Assembly: GCF_025995175.1 (NCBI RefSeq)
Contig: NZ_BAPV01000004.1
Coordinates: 124,001-188,000 of the forward strand
Direction: 5' to 3'
DNA from: Asaia krungthepensis NRIC 0535
GTDB lineage: Bacteria > Pseudomonadota > Alphaproteobacteria > Acetobacterales > Acetobacteraceae
Length of the DNA stretch: 64,000 bases
The translations under genes were made by a program, and so were the position numbers. Under the pieces are notes generated by a model. That model searched no databases, was not told the DNA's origin, and worked only from the letters and a program-made list of their open reading frames with translations. This document shows, in pieces, positions 27,232 through 36,435 of this stretch (within the stretch, counting starts at the first letter, position 1; the number at the start of each line of letters is the position of its first letter).

Positions 27232-27546
27232 TCATGCTGAGATTTTCATCAGGACCAGACCGGACAGGATCAGCAGAGCGGCGCTACAGCGCAGTATTGT
27301 GAATGCCTCGCCGAACAGGAGCACACCGACCAGAAACGCTCCGATAGCGCCGATGCCGGTCCAGATCATATAGGCGGTGCCCAAAGGCAGGGTCTTCATG
27401 GCCCAGCCGAGCAGGGCAACGCTTACGACCATCCCTGCCAGCGTGATGAGGCTCGGCCCCAGACGCGTGAAGCCCGCCGACTGCTTCATGGACGCAGCCC
27501 AGATAATTTCACTCATTCCTGCGAAAAGCAGCGCGATCCACGCCAT
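27232..27546 (-). CDS. gdx: SMR-family guanidinium exporter Gdx (SugE)
   Basis: This 104-residue four-helix small multidrug resistance protein works as an antiparallel dimer, exchanging guanidinium for protons. It follows the Gdx/SugE subgroup closely: MAWIALLFAGMSEIIWA with the essential glutamate 13, MKQSAGFTRLGPS after helix 1, the GWAMKTLPLGTAYMIWTGIG segment in helix 3 and FGEAFTILR before helix 4. Quaternary-ammonium EmrE types differ at these sites. The ATG at 27546 lies six bases after GGAGG. The 5' leader carries two ACGR-loop hairpins, the mark of a guanidine-II riboswitch, which independently supports guanidinium as the substrate. Confidence 0.93.
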   Translation of the reverse strand: MAWIALLFAGMSEIIWAASMKQSAGFTRLGPSLITLAGMVVSVALLGWAMKTLPLGTAYMIWTGIGAIGAFLVGVLLFGEAFTILRCSAALLILSGLVLMKISA

Positions 27547-27552
27547 GGCGTT

Positions 27553-27629
27553 CCTCCATCGATCGGGTTCCGCCGGGCCGTCCCGGTCTTGAAGCTCGCA
27601 TGGAGGCAGGAACGTCGTCGCTGCTCGCC
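27553..27629 (-). promoter_or_regulatory. Guanidine-II (mini-ykkC) riboswitch with anti-SD
   Basis: Reading the minus strand, an imperfect hairpin AGCG-ACGA-CGTT (27611-27622, extended by GGC/GCC to 27605-27629) is followed, 18 bases on, by a perfect hairpin CCGGG-ACGG-CCCGG (27573-27586). Two tandem hairpins with ACGR tetraloops define the guanidine-II class. The linker contains CCTCCAT (27606-27600), exactly complementary to the ribosome site ATGGAGG (27559-27553). The first two bases of CCTCCAT are also the foot of hairpin 1. Ligand-stabilised hairpin 1 and sequestration of the ribosome site are therefore mutually exclusive, an ON switch for translation. Confidence 0.82.
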
Positions 27630-27702
27630 CGCCTATAGCCTGAACGGCATGGGGGTTCAATGGTGTCGCATTCCTCAGATATCCAAGCCGCACAGGCACC
27701 AA

Positions 27703-28632
27703 TCAGCCCTGCACACCGGCAGGACCCAAAGCCCCCTGCCCCTGTGTGCAGAGCGTACGCAGGATCGCCTCAAAAGCGGTGACCGCTCTGTTGGGCGTCG
27801 CGCGAGCCAGAGCCATGGCAATGGTGGCGCGCGGCATAGGGCCGGAGATCGGGTGAAACGAGACTCCTCTGGCATGGATCTGGCTCAGATAGGAGGGCAC
27901 GATCGCGACGCCCATACCGGCGGCAACCATGGGGATGATGGCCGCCACTTGCGGGGCGTGCTGCCCTAATTGCGGGGAGACGCCTGTCTGCAAAAAAGCG
28001 GCGATGATCGTATCGTAAAACCCCGGCCCCAGATGGCGCTCGAACAGGATGAGCGGGTCGCCCGCTATATCGTGCAAAGAGAGTTTGCGTGCCTTGTGCC
28101 GGGCATGAGAGGAGGGCAGCACGATCATGGTGGGCTCGTCCATGAGCGGATGCACGACGATCTGCGGGTCGAAAACCGGCGGGCGGATGATCGCAACATC
28201 GACCTGGCCGTTCCGCAACGCCGCGCAGAGCGCTGGCGTGTTGCTCTCTTCAAGCGTCACCTCAACGCCTTTTCGCGCCTGACGGAAGCCCTGTATGGCA
28301 GCCGGGATCAGCGGATGCAGCGTGACGCCCCCGGCCATGCCGATACGCAGGGAGCCTTCATGCCCTTCTGCCAGCCCCCGTGCAAAGGAGCGAAACTCCT
28401 CCGACAGGGCGAGAATGGTGCGAGCCCGGTCCAGAAGCTGTTGCCCGGCCTCAGTCAGGGTCACGCCACGCCGCGAGCGCTCGAACAGGCGAACGCCCAG
28501 ATCTTCCTCGAGCCGCTGCACCTGCTGGCTCAAGGGAGGTTGCGCCATATGCAGCCTCTCTGCCGCGAGAGTGAACGTGCCACTCTCGGCAATCGCGACA
28601 AGATAGCGCAGGTGCCGAAGCTCCACAGCCAT
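27703..28632 (-). CDS. LysR-family regulator divergent from pdc
   Basis: This 309-residue LysR-type regulator has an N-terminal winged helix (LRHLRYLVAIAESGTFTLAAERLHMAQPPLSQQVQRLEEDLG as landmark, residues 5-46) and a linker helix. Its periplasmic-binding-like effector domain starts at GSLRIGMAGG. The LAQPPLSQQ-type recognition helix is shared with the BenM/CatR branch. It is transcribed away from pdc-lldD with 93 bases between the two starts, the standard arrangement in which such a regulator controls both itself and the divergent operon. The inducer is unknown; a product or substrate of the lactate/pyruvate branch is the natural guess. The ATG follows AGGAGAT. Confidence 0.95.
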   Translation of the reverse strand: MAVELRHLRYLVAIAESGTFTLAAERLHMAQPPLSQQVQRLEEDLGVRLFERSRRGVTLTEAGQQLLDRARTILALSEEFRSFARGLAEGHEGSLRIGMAGGVTLHPLIPAAIQGFRQARKGVEVTLEESNTPALCAALRNGQVDVAIIRPPVFDPQIVVHPLMDEPTMIVLPSSHARHKARKLSLHDIAGDPLILFERHLGPGFYDTIIAAFLQTGVSPQLGQHAPQVAAIIPMVAAGMGVAIVPSYLSQIHARGVSFHPISGPMPRATIAMALARATPNRAVTAFEAILRTLCTQGQGALGPAGVQG

Positions 28633-28725
28633 ATCTCCTGAATATGGAAAACCGTTGGACTATATATTTTAAGTCTTCTCCCGCAACATCTAGGCTGTCC
28701 TGCGACAAGCAAGGGAGCGAGACCT
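28633..28725. promoter_or_regulatory. Divergent lysR / pdc control region
   Basis: The 93 bases between the starts contain an AT-rich block at 28642-28672 (AATATGGAAAACCGTTGGAC followed by TATATATTTTAAG). It carries an imperfect dyad, ATAT...GGA/...ATAT, of the size of LysR boxes. It is clearly poorer in GC than its flanks and is the probable operator plus promoter. Exact T-N11-A placement is ambiguous. Confidence 0.5.
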
Positions 28726-30423
28726 ATGACCTATACGGTAGGGAAGTATCTGGCTGAGAGACTGACCCAGATCGGCATTGCGCATCATTTTGCCGTCGCG
28801 GGAGATTACAATCTCGTTCTGCTGGACGAATTGCTCAAACAGCCGGCGCTCGAACAGGTCTATTGCTGCAATGAGCTCAATTGCGGTTTCGCCGCCGAGG
28901 GCTATGCGCGTGCGCGCGGCGCTTCGGCTGCCGTGGTCACCTTTGGCGTCGGCACGATATCCGCCATGAACGCCCTTGCTGGCGCCTATGCGGAAAACCT
29001 GCCCGTCATCGTGATTGCCGGCGGCCCAAATTCGAATGATCACGGCTCGGGCCATATCCTGCACCATACCCCCGGCACGACGGATCTCGGCTTCGAGTAT
29101 CGTATGGCGCGTGAAGTTACCTGCGCCGCAGAAATGATCACCGATGCGGCATCAGCTCCGGCAAAGATCGATCATGTCCTGCGCACAGCTCTGCGTGAGC
29201 AGAAGCCGGGCTTCCTGAGCATTGCCTGCAATATTGCCAATGCCCCCTGCCCCCGCCCCGGCGCGGCAGGGTTCCTGCCCCATCTGCGCGACAGTGACCC
29301 TGCGAGCCTTGCTGCCGCACTTGATGCCTGCGTAGCCTGGCTGGCGGGGAAGGAAAAAATCGTGCTTCTCGTGGGCAGTCGCCTGCGCGCCGCCGGCGCG
29401 CAGCAGGCCGCCATCCATCTGGCGGATGCACTGGGATGCCCGGTTACCATCATGGCAGCCGCCAAGAGCTTCTTTCCCGAAACCCATCCCGGATTTCGTG
29501 GATTGTACTGGGGAGCCGTGAGCGATCCGGGCGCACAGGAACTGGTCGAGAATGCCGATGCTGTTCTGTGCCTCGCCCCTATTTTCAACGATTATTCGAC
29601 CGTGGGGTGGACAGCGTGGCCCAAGGGGCCGCATGTCGCCTGTCTCGATTCCGAGCGCGTGACGGTGGCAGATCACAACTTTGATCGCGTTGGGCTCGCA
29701 CCCTTCCTCGACTCATTGGCCGCAAGGCTGAAAAAGCAGCCGACCTCGCCGCCCGGCGCACCAGCCGCTACCGCCAAACAGCCGCCACCTGTCTTCGCGC
29801 CCCTGCCTGCAGCCCCGAATGCGCGGCTGACCAATGACGAGATGATGCGCCAGATTCAGCTTTTGATGACGCCCGACACCACCTTATGTGCCGAGACCGG
29901 GGATTCCTGGTTCAACGCCCAGCGCCTTGGTCTGCCGGAAGGCGCACGCGTGGAGCTCGAAATGCAATGGGGGCATATTGGCTGGTCTGTCCCGAGTTGC
30001 TTCGGCAATGCCATAGGCTCACCCGAACGTCGTCATCTTCTGATGGTGGGTGACGGATCCTTTCAGCTGACCGCGCAGGAAGTGTCTCAGATGGTGCGAG
30101 AGAAACTGCCTGTGATCATCTTCCTGATCAATAATCGGGGATATGTCATTGAAATTGCCATCCATGACGGGCCTTATAATTACATCAAGAACTGGGATTA
30201 CGCAGGCCTGATGGAGGTATTCAATGCGGGAGAAGGCCACGGTCTTGGATTGCATGCCGCAACAGGTGCGGAACTTGAGGCAGCCATCCAGCGCGCCTGC
30301 GCGAATACACAAGGCCCTACCCTTATCGAATGCAGCCTCGAGCGCGATGACTGTACCCAGACGCTCAGACAATGGGGCCAGGTCGTCGCCCGGACGAATG
30401 CCCGCCCGCCACACATCTCTTGA
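28726..30423 (+). CDS. pdc: Pyruvate decarboxylase
   Basis: This thiamine-diphosphate enzyme splits pyruvate into acetaldehyde and CO2. The 565-residue product has the Zymomonas/Acetobacter architecture. The PYR domain has catalytic Glu50 (CCNEL) and the His113-His114 pair ([10 protein letters not shown]). A central domain follows, then a Pro/Ala-rich linker at about residues 335-360, and the PP domain with the cofactor motif [11 protein letters not shown]...NNRGYVIE. In acetic acid bacteria, acetaldehyde is oxidised onward to acetate. It is followed 72 bases later by L-lactate dehydrogenase, so the pair makes a lactate to pyruvate to acetaldehyde route. The start follows GGGAG, and expression is probably controlled by the divergent LysR protein. 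Confidence 0.97.
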   Translation: MTYTVGKYLAERLTQIGIAHHFAVAGDYNLVLLDELLKQPALEQVYCCNELNCGFAAEGYARARGASAAVVTFGVGTISAMNALAGAYAENLPVIVIAGGPNSNDHGSGHILHHTPGTTDLGFEYRMAREVTCAAEMITDAASAPAKIDHVLRTALREQKPGFLSIACNIANAPCPRPGAAGFLPHLRDSDPASLAAALDACVAWLAGKEKIVLLVGSRLRAAGAQQAAIHLADALGCPVTIMAAAKSFFPETHPGFRGLYWGAVSDPGAQELVENADAVLCLAPIFNDYSTVGWTAWPKGPHVACLDSERVTVADHNFDRVGLAPFLDSLAARLKKQPTSPPGAPAATAKQPPPVFAPLPAAPNARLTNDEMMRQIQLLMTPDTTLCAETGDSWFNAQRLGLPEGARVELEMQWGHIGWSVPSCFGNAIGSPERRHLLMVGDGSFQLTAQEVSQMVREKLPVIIFLINNRGYVIEIAIHDGPYNYIKNWDYAGLMEVFNAGEGHGLGLHAATGAELEAAIQRACANTQGPTLIECSLERDDCTQTLRQWGQVVARTNARPPHIS

Positions 30424-30495
30424 CGCGTCGCGCTGACCTGCACCCTCAGACCCATTGAAACGAGGCGCCCGAGCGTCTCCCTCCGGAAAGATACC

Positions 30496-31746
30496 ATGAT
30501 CATCTCTGCGCCTACCGATTATCGTGAAGCGGCCAGGCGGGCCCTCCCCCGCTTCCTGTTCGATTACATCGATGGCGGGGCCGTAACGGAACAGACGATG
30601 CGCGCGAATTGCGACGCGCTCCAGGCCATACGGTTCAGGCAAAAGGTTCTGGTCGGCGCAGGCGCTCCGCGGCTCGACACCACCCTTATGGGGTCTCGCT
30701 GGGCGGCGCCCTTTGCCCTGGGCCCGGTCGGCGCGACCGGCATGTATGCGCGGCGGGGCGAGGTTCAGGCAGCGCGAGCCGCGGCGCGGGCGGGCGTCCC
30801 CTATGCCCTTTCCACGGTTTCTGTCTGCGCCATCGAGGAAGTCGCCCGACATGCTTCCGGGCAGCTCTGGTCCCAACTCTATGTCCTCAAAGACCGGGGC
30901 TACATGAAAAACGCGCTTGAACGCGCCTGGCAGGCGGGCATGAAAACGCTGGTTTTCACGGTCGACATGCCCACACCGGGCTCACGCTATCGCGACAGAC
31001 ATTCAGGCATGTCCGGCCCCTATGCCCCATTGCGGCAGTATCTGCAGGCGCTGCGGCACCCGCGCTGGGCGCTGGATGTCGGGCTGAGGGGGCGTCCGCT
31101 CTCCTTTGGCAATATCGAGGCCTATACGGGCCGCCCGATGTCGATGACCGATTATATGGGCTTTCTCAGCTCGAATTTTGATCCGACCATACGCTGGCAG
31201 GACCTCGAATGGATACGCGAGAGCTGGAAGGGCAAGCTGGTCATCAAGGGCATCCTCGACCCGGATGACGCGCGCGATGCGCTGCGCATGGGGGCCGATG
31301 GTCTTATCGTCTCCAACCATGGCGGCCGTCAGCTCGACGGTGCCCCCCCGACAGCGGAGGTTCTGCCTGCCATTGTCGAGGCGGTGGGCGACCGGCTCAC
31401 CGTTCTGGCCGATTCCGGCATACGTTCGGGACTAGATGTCGCACGCATGATCGCGCTCGGTGCACAGGGCGTGCTTCTGGGTCGCTCCTATATCTACGCG
31501 CTGGCGGCAGAGGGACAAAAAGGCGTGCAGCGCCTCATGGCCCTGATCGCCGCCGATCTGAAGGTGACCATGACACTGATCGGCGCCGGCTCGATAGAGG
31601 ACATCACACAGGACAAGATCGCCAGGCTTTCACGGGATATTGGGGCGCTGCCATCCCCGCACAGAGTCAGTGCCGTTGCGAAAAAGCCTTCGACTCCGAC
31701 GGCGCGCAAAGCCCGCACTCGGCAGAACATCCCCGCAGGTTCGTGA
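30496..31746 (+). CDS. lldD: FMN-dependent L-lactate dehydrogenase LldD
   Basis: LldD oxidises L-lactate to pyruvate at the membrane and feeds electrons to quinone. The 416-residue product matches E. coli LldD throughout: [18 protein letters not shown], the FMN site [21 protein letters not shown] (as landmark), [31 protein letters not shown], the catalytic [13 protein letters not shown] and the C-terminal [10 protein letters not shown] and GAQGVLLGR motifs. The last 30 residues are a basic, low-complexity extension ([15 protein letters not shown]). Downstream of pdc in the same direction, it supplies pyruvate for PDC. No lactate permease is adjacent. Confidence 0.96.
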   Translation: MIISAPTDYREAARRALPRFLFDYIDGGAVTEQTMRANCDALQAIRFRQKVLVGAGAPRLDTTLMGSRWAAPFALGPVGATGMYARRGEVQAARAAARAGVPYALSTVSVCAIEEVARHASGQLWSQLYVLKDRGYMKNALERAWQAGMKTLVFTVDMPTPGSRYRDRHSGMSGPYAPLRQYLQALRHPRWALDVGLRGRPLSFGNIEAYTGRPMSMTDYMGFLSSNFDPTIRWQDLEWIRESWKGKLVIKGILDPDDARDALRMGADGLIVSNHGGRQLDGAPPTAEVLPAIVEAVGDRLTVLADSGIRSGLDVARMIALGAQGVLLGRSYIYALAAEGQKGVQRLMALIAADLKVTMTLIGAGSIEDITQDKIARLSRDIGALPSPHRVSAVAKKPSTPTARKARTRQNIPAGS

Positions 31747-32078
31747 ACTCATTGCAAAGCAAGCGGGATGAGTGATGGCGGATGCCGGTCACGCCGCATC
31801 GGGTCCCTGCTCGTCCTTGCTGCAAAGAACATTCCCCGACGTGAGGATGTAATCGGGCGTTGTCGTAGGACACCACCGTCCCGAAGGGCGATCTATCGGT
31901 CCCCTTCCCAAGTGGCGCGTGGGGGCACAGAAATCGTGAGCCGTGAACAGGGCAACCCTGGTGGTGCCCCGTCTCTTTAACTCGGGTCGGCTTCAGCCCC
32001 GTTCCCCTTCCATGCTTCCCCGGGAGGCCAGAAGGCCGCGGGACCCACGCCCAGAAATATTTTTCGACGGAGATTCTC
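31747..32078. other. Unassigned 330-base spacer with hairpin, lldD to oxidoreductase
   Basis: No frame here has a convincing start and domain. A large hairpin, GGGGCAC (31922-31928) with GTGCCCC (31964-31970), encloses the inner hairpin CAGGG-CAA-CCCTG (31948-31960) and is followed by GTCTCTTT, so it may end the pdc-lldD transcript. The region upstream of it (31840-31920) is also rich in short complementary blocks (CCGAAGGGCG, GGTCCCCTTCCC), but I could not match a known riboswitch. Confidence 0.4.
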
Positions 32079-33140
32079 ATGTCCGGACCAGTTTTGAGGG
32101 CCGTTCTTGTGGGTTTTGGTTATGTCAGCCAGACCTTCCACGCCCCATTTCTCGCTTCTTTGCCAGAATGGCGTCTGCATGGTGTCGTTTCGCGCCGAAG
32201 CATTGCTCCTGACAGCCTTCCCCCGGAGTGCCGGGTTTATAGGGATGCCGAAACCGCGTTTGCAGATCCGGATGTCGATCTGGTGGTGATCGCCACACCC
32301 AATGATACGCATTTTCCCCTTGCATGCGCCGCCCTGCGTGCTGGCAAGCATGTTATGCTGGAAAAGCCTTTTGCGCTGTCGCTCCAGGAGGCGCGTGAAA
32401 TCATCGCGACGGCGCAGCACCACGACAGGCAGCTCTGCGTCTTTCATAACCGGCGCTGGGATAGCGATTACCTCACCATACGCGCCGCGATCGACAGCGG
32501 CAGGATCGGCCGTATTGCGCATTTCGAGTCGACCATCGACCGTTTCAGACCTGCCGTGAGGGATCGCTGGCGTGAAGGCAGCGCGAAGGGGGCTGGCGTC
32601 CTGTACGATATCGGGCCGCATCTCATCGACCAGACCCTTCAGATTTTCGGCCTGCCCGAACAGGTTTATGCCTCCCTTGCCCTGCAGCGCGACAATGCCC
32701 TGAGCGATGACTGGGTGCATCTTGTGCTGGAATATGATCGCTGCCGCGTCATCCTGCATACGGGCTCCCTCGCAGCCGCCAACGCGCCGCGCTTCGTGGT
32801 GCACGGAACCGCGGGATCCCTGATGAAACGCATCGCTGACCCGCAGGAATCCCAGCTACGCGCCGGAATGGTGCCCGGCGATGCCGAATGGGGATGCGAC
32901 CCCGATCCGTTGCAGGTCTTTCACGAAGAGAACAACGCGCAGAAGGAGCCCGCCATTCCGGGCGACCAGCGCGAAATCTACCGGCGTCTCGCCAAAGCGA
33001 TATCCGGTGAAGGCCTCAACCCGATAAGGCCCATCGAGGCGCTTGGCGTGATGGCCGTCATCGAGGCCGCGATGGAATCGGCAAGAGGGAAACGCGCTGT
33101 CAGATTGCCCCTCACAGAGGAAGAAAAATCCGCGTGGTGA
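32079..33140 (+). CDS. Gfo/Idh/MocA-family oxidoreductase
   Basis: This 353-residue NAD(P)-dependent dehydrogenase has an N-terminal Rossmann domain (AVLVGFGYVSQTFHAPFLASL as landmark, residues 8-28) and the family's EKPFALSLQEAREI motif containing the Lys near the active site. A C-terminal alpha/beta substrate domain follows, with GAGVLYDIGPHLIDQ, whose Asp and His act in catalysis. The FHNRRWDSDY segment is typical of the YdgJ/YhhX branch, which includes scyllo-inositol and other polyol dehydrogenases. The substrate is not predictable; a sugar or polyol is likely given the neighbouring GH32 enzyme. The start follows GGAG. It ends at a hairpin shared with the convergent gene. Confidence 0.92.
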   Translation: MSGPVLRAVLVGFGYVSQTFHAPFLASLPEWRLHGVVSRRSIAPDSLPPECRVYRDAETAFADPDVDLVVIATPNDTHFPLACAALRAGKHVMLEKPFALSLQEAREIIATAQHHDRQLCVFHNRRWDSDYLTIRAAIDSGRIGRIAHFESTIDRFRPAVRDRWREGSAKGAGVLYDIGPHLIDQTLQIFGLPEQVYASLALQRDNALSDDWVHLVLEYDRCRVILHTGSLAAANAPRFVVHGTAGSLMKRIADPQESQLRAGMVPGDAEWGCDPDPLQVFHEENNAQKEPAIPGDQREIYRRLAKAISGEGLNPIRPIEALGVMAVIEAAMESARGKRAVRLPLTEEEKSAW

Positions 33141-33162
33141 GGCGTGCAGCCTGACGCAGATA

Positions 33163-33194
33163 TCCTGTGCCGGGAGCTATCTTCCGGCACAGGA
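33163..33194. terminator. Convergent terminator hairpin
   Basis: A perfect 11-bp stem TCCTGTGCCGG / CCGGCACAGGA closes a ten-base loop between the oxidoreductase (+) and GH32 (-) genes. No T-run follows on either side, so efficiency is uncertain. Confidence 0.65.
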
Positions 33195-33312
33195 CGGAGC
33201 TGCGACGGGCTGTAAATACGTCCGTCTCATGGGAGATCTGCGTCGGGGGAAAAGGAGGAAGCGTTCTGATTCCACCAATGCTGATCTCACCACTGAACGT
33301 GTTTCCCGCCAA

Positions 33313-34839
33313 TCAGAGCGTGGCGCGCTCCATGGTCTTGTCGAGTGTATTGATTTCCAGAGCCTCGATAAGAAAATCTGTCCCCTCTGCGCTCAGATAG
33401 AGCCGATCGAATGGCTGCTCAGGATAGACCAGAGCCGTAGCCGTCTCGAGATACTGGTTTGCGTAAAGCTCGAAAGCGCAGCCATCGAGAATGAGATGGA
33501 GATCGAGCGTACGACGATCGGGATAAAGCGTCGTATCGACAGGCGCCGAGAAACGCCCGGTGAAAAAAGCGTGATCAAAGCCCCGCAGCTTGCTGCGGTC
33601 GAGCCAGATCTGCGAGGATGGCACATCATATCCGACCGAAAGCCTCTCCCCGCCCGCATTGGCGAAAGCGAGTTCGAAGCGATTGATCGTCGGGCCTACC
33701 GGTCCATGCTCAACGGGACGTGGCATGGCCGCCGTCAGGCGGATGACCAGTTCAATCGCCCCGGACTCCGGAAGACCGATCTCCCGTCGGGATGCCTCGT
33801 TGAGAGAGAATGCGCTTTCGCTCAGCAGGGACTGACGGAATGGCTCGAGCCCTCGTGGAACCTGAACGAGGCGAGGATAGCCATGGGTATCCTGACGGAT
33901 CGACATCGTGCGCGGGAGGGTCATGACCCCGCGCCAGTCTGGCGTGGGCAGCTCCTGACAATACTGCCAGTTCCCCATCCAGGCGATACTGACGGCCTCG
34001 TCATCCGGCATGTTGCTCCAGACCTGAAGCGCATAGGCATCCTTCGCAAAATCGGTAAGGCGCAGAATGCCATCGCATGGCGTAAATGCTCGCCCGTCGA
34101 AATTGCCAATGAAATATTGGGTGACGCTTCCACCCATCGGGCTGCCGGGATTGATCGAAACGAACAACACCCAGCGGCGCTTGCCACCCTCATCCCTGAT
34201 CTCGATCAGATTAGGGCATTCATAATTGACCGTGGGCAGCCCGGCGGGCCCGAAATGGCTGAGGACCGTCCAATCGATCAGATTTGTCGACCCGTAGAAC
34301 CCGATCCGGTGTCGATCGACCTCGGCAATTACCATCACCCATTGAGCGCTCGGTTCGTGCCAGAGCACCTGCGGGTCGCGAAAATCGGGGCTTCCGATAT
34401 CGAGCACCGGGTTGGACTCATATGAGGTGAAACTCTGTCCGTCATCATGGCTGACCGCCAGATACTGGCTCTGACGCGTGGGGAGGGATCGTGTGTAGAG
34501 CGCGACGATGTTGGGTCCGTCAAAGCCGTCGAACAACCCGGATGTATTTTCGGTATCAAGCAGCGCACACCCTGAAAATGCCTGCCCTTCAGGCGTATTG
34601 TGCAGGGCTATCGGCTGGTCTTTCCAGCTCAGGAGATCATGACTCGTGGCATGACCCCAGCAGATCTCAGCCGAATACGCTGCCTTCGGGTTGTGCTGAT
34701 AATAAAGGTGGTATTGCGTCCCATCGAAAACGAGCCCGTTCGGGTCGTTCATGAACCCGGCAACCGGCGTGAAATGGATGCCGGGCCGCAGGAAATCCAA
34801 CGAGTCAGGGGACCGTAAATCCGGTTTCTTACCAGTCAT
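33313..34839 (-). CDS. Intracellular GH32 beta-fructosidase (sucrose/levan-oligosaccharide hydrolase)
   Basis: GH32 enzymes hydrolyse the fructosyl bond of sucrose, sucrose-6-phosphate or fructans. The 508-residue product has the five-bladed propeller motifs: MNDPNG at residues 30-35 with the nucleophile Asp32 (here preceded by Phe instead of the usual Trp), FSGCALL, FRDPQVLW with the transition-state Asp, and YECPNL with the acid/base Glu. The C-terminal beta sandwich follows from about residue 350. There is no signal peptide, so it acts in the cytoplasm. No sucrose transporter, PTS component or fructokinase lies beside it. It converges with the oxidoreductase gene. Confidence 0.93.
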   Translation of the reverse strand: MTGKKPDLRSPDSLDFLRPGIHFTPVAGFMNDPNGLVFDGTQYHLYYQHNPKAAYSAEICWGHATSHDLLSWKDQPIALHNTPEGQAFSGCALLDTENTSGLFDGFDGPNIVALYTRSLPTRQSQYLAVSHDDGQSFTSYESNPVLDIGSPDFRDPQVLWHEPSAQWVMVIAEVDRHRIGFYGSTNLIDWTVLSHFGPAGLPTVNYECPNLIEIRDEGGKRRWVLFVSINPGSPMGGSVTQYFIGNFDGRAFTPCDGILRLTDFAKDAYALQVWSNMPDDEAVSIAWMGNWQYCQELPTPDWRGVMTLPRTMSIRQDTHGYPRLVQVPRGLEPFRQSLLSESAFSLNEASRREIGLPESGAIELVIRLTAAMPRPVEHGPVGPTINRFELAFANAGGERLSVGYDVPSSQIWLDRSKLRGFDHAFFTGRFSAPVDTTLYPDRRTLDLHLILDGCAFELYANQYLETATALVYPEQPFDRLYLSAEGTDFLIEALEINTLDKTMERATL

Positions 34840-35001
34840 ATTTCCTCCGTTTTCTTCCAGGCTAACGAGACAGTCTCGACAGACATGACCACCGGTGCCT
34901 CAACTCGATATGCTCCAGCACGTGCCTAATCCCGGTTCACAAAATTGTCGCTGCGGCCCCGATCACGGCGGCGCTCGCAATACAGCCTGTTTCTTTACAC
35001 T

Positions 35002-36435
35002 CTACGCTGTCATCAAGTGGCCGCTATCGATCGACGCGCAGAATCTTTCCCAATCTGCACGGGTCTGCGCAGCATAGCCCGTCGAGAAATCCGCGACAGC
35101 CTCGGCAAAGCTGTCGCCCGAGCCCAGATAACCGTGGATCATCGCGACATCGCCTGACCGGGCATGGGCACGCGCGAGCGCCCTGCCGCATAGAGCAGCA
35201 TAATCGTCCAGCCCTTCCTGGGCTACATCGGCCCCGATGGCGGCAAGCCGACTATCCTTGAGGCGGCGCACATAGAACTGCTTGTTCGCCCCGTCGAAAC
35301 GTCTGCTCTTGCCGGGCTGCTCCGCAGTATTGGTGTGGGTCCATCCAAGGAACGTATCGGAGGTTGCCTGCATCAGTCGCTGCCCGGCAACCACGCGCTG
35401 CCCCTGATTGGCGAAAGACGGCCCCTGGACATGAGCGGCAAGAACCGATTCCTGTGCTTCCTTGATCTGGAGCAGCAAAGTCTCTCCATCGGCGGTGGCG
35501 AACAGACCGATTGCGCAATAGGTCCCTACGCTGCCGACGCCTACAACCTTGAACAAGGTATCCTTCAGACGATAGCGCGACAGCAACAGGCCCCGCTCGG
35601 GAGGCTGGGTCGCGAGATAGCGATCGAATGCTTCTCTGATCGTGTCGTCCTCATCGGGCAGGCGCATGACGAGGGGTGGTTTGACCTTGAGGTGCGGGAT
35701 ATCCTTGTCGAACGAGACAAGACCGAAATGGGCGCGTGCGCTGTCCAGTCTCGCCTCAAGACGGTCCCGTATCGATTTCCTAGTATGCTTGTCCGAAAAA
35801 TCTTCAATGGCAGAGGCCAGATCGATCCGGTCGGCCCAGATCTCAAGCGGGCTCATCGGCGCAAGACGCGCCATTTCACCCTGGTACGTGGCGGCCATGA
35901 TGCGAGCATTTGCACGCGCCTGTTTCTCCGGGAGCCCGTTTTCAAGGCTAGCCAGTACGAACGACGCTCCCAGGCGCTTGAGGTCCCATTCGAAAGGAGC
36001 CGGATAGGTCTCATCGAAGTCGTTGATGTCAAAAACGGCCAATCCGTCTGTCGAGGCATAGCTGCCGAAATTGGCCAGATGACAATCGCCGCAGCTCTGG
36101 ACCATGACACCTGTAGAGGCGGTGCTGGCCAGATCGGCCGCCATCACGATGGCACTTCCGCGCAGAAAGGCGAAAGGCGAAGCGCGCATGCGCTCATATC
36201 GGATCGGCAGGAGGGACTGAATACGGCTTTGCCCCTGCCCGGCGAGCAGACTGACCGGATCGGCCCGATCCGCAGGGGGAGACCATTCGGCCTGGGCACT
36301 TCGCGACAGGATCTTGCGCAGATGGCGCCCTTGCGCGTGTCGCACCTCTCGCGTCTCCAGATCATCCAGATGCATTCTGGTGGGAGTCGTGGGCTTTCGG
36401 GCTGCGCTCCCCGATCGTGGTGTGACAGCGTTCAT
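35002..36435 (-). CDS. DUF2252 family protein
   Basis: This 477-residue protein belongs to DUF2252, a family with remote resemblance to aminoglycoside-phosphotransferase/kinase folds. Landmarks are RMRASPFAFLRGSA, GDCHLANFGSYAS, VFDINDFDETYPAPFEWDLKRL, RYRLKDTLFKVVGVGSVGT and the late LARAHARSGD. The CHxxNFG and NDFDE motifs resemble the catalytic loop and metal-binding aspartate of kinase-like enzymes, but no activity is established. ATG at 36435 with GGGGAG nine bases upstream is preferred over a GTG at 36495. It follows the ArsB-type transporter in the opposite sense of gene order, with an independent promoter likely. Confidence 0.88.
   Translation of the reverse strand: MNAVTPRSGSAARKPTTPTRMHLDDLETREVRHAQGRHLRKILSRSAQAEWSPPADRADPVSLLAGQGQSRIQSLLPIRYERMRASPFAFLRGSAIVMAADLASTASTGVMVQSCGDCHLANFGSYASTDGLAVFDINDFDETYPAPFEWDLKRLGASFVLASLENGLPEKQARANARIMAATYQGEMARLAPMSPLEIWADRIDLASAIEDFSDKHTRKSIRDRLEARLDSARAHFGLVSFDKDIPHLKVKPPLVMRLPDEDDTIREAFDRYLATQPPERGLLLSRYRLKDTLFKVVGVGSVGTYCAIGLFATADGETLLLQIKEAQESVLAAHVQGPSFANQGQRVVAGQRLMQATSDTFLGWTHTNTAEQPGKSRRFDGANKQFYVRRLKDSRLAAIGADVAQEGLDDYAALCGRALARAHARSGDVAMIHGYLGSGDSFAEAVADFSTGYAAQTRADWERFCASIDSGHLMTA

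Noticed and set aside
31667-32080. Minus-strand frame over the lldD-oxidoreductase spacer, with a DNARLH-like motif reminiscent of transposases
   Set aside because: The resemblance is a few residues only, the frame begins at the oxidoreductase start codon on the other strand and ends inside lldD, and no inverted repeats or target duplications were seen.
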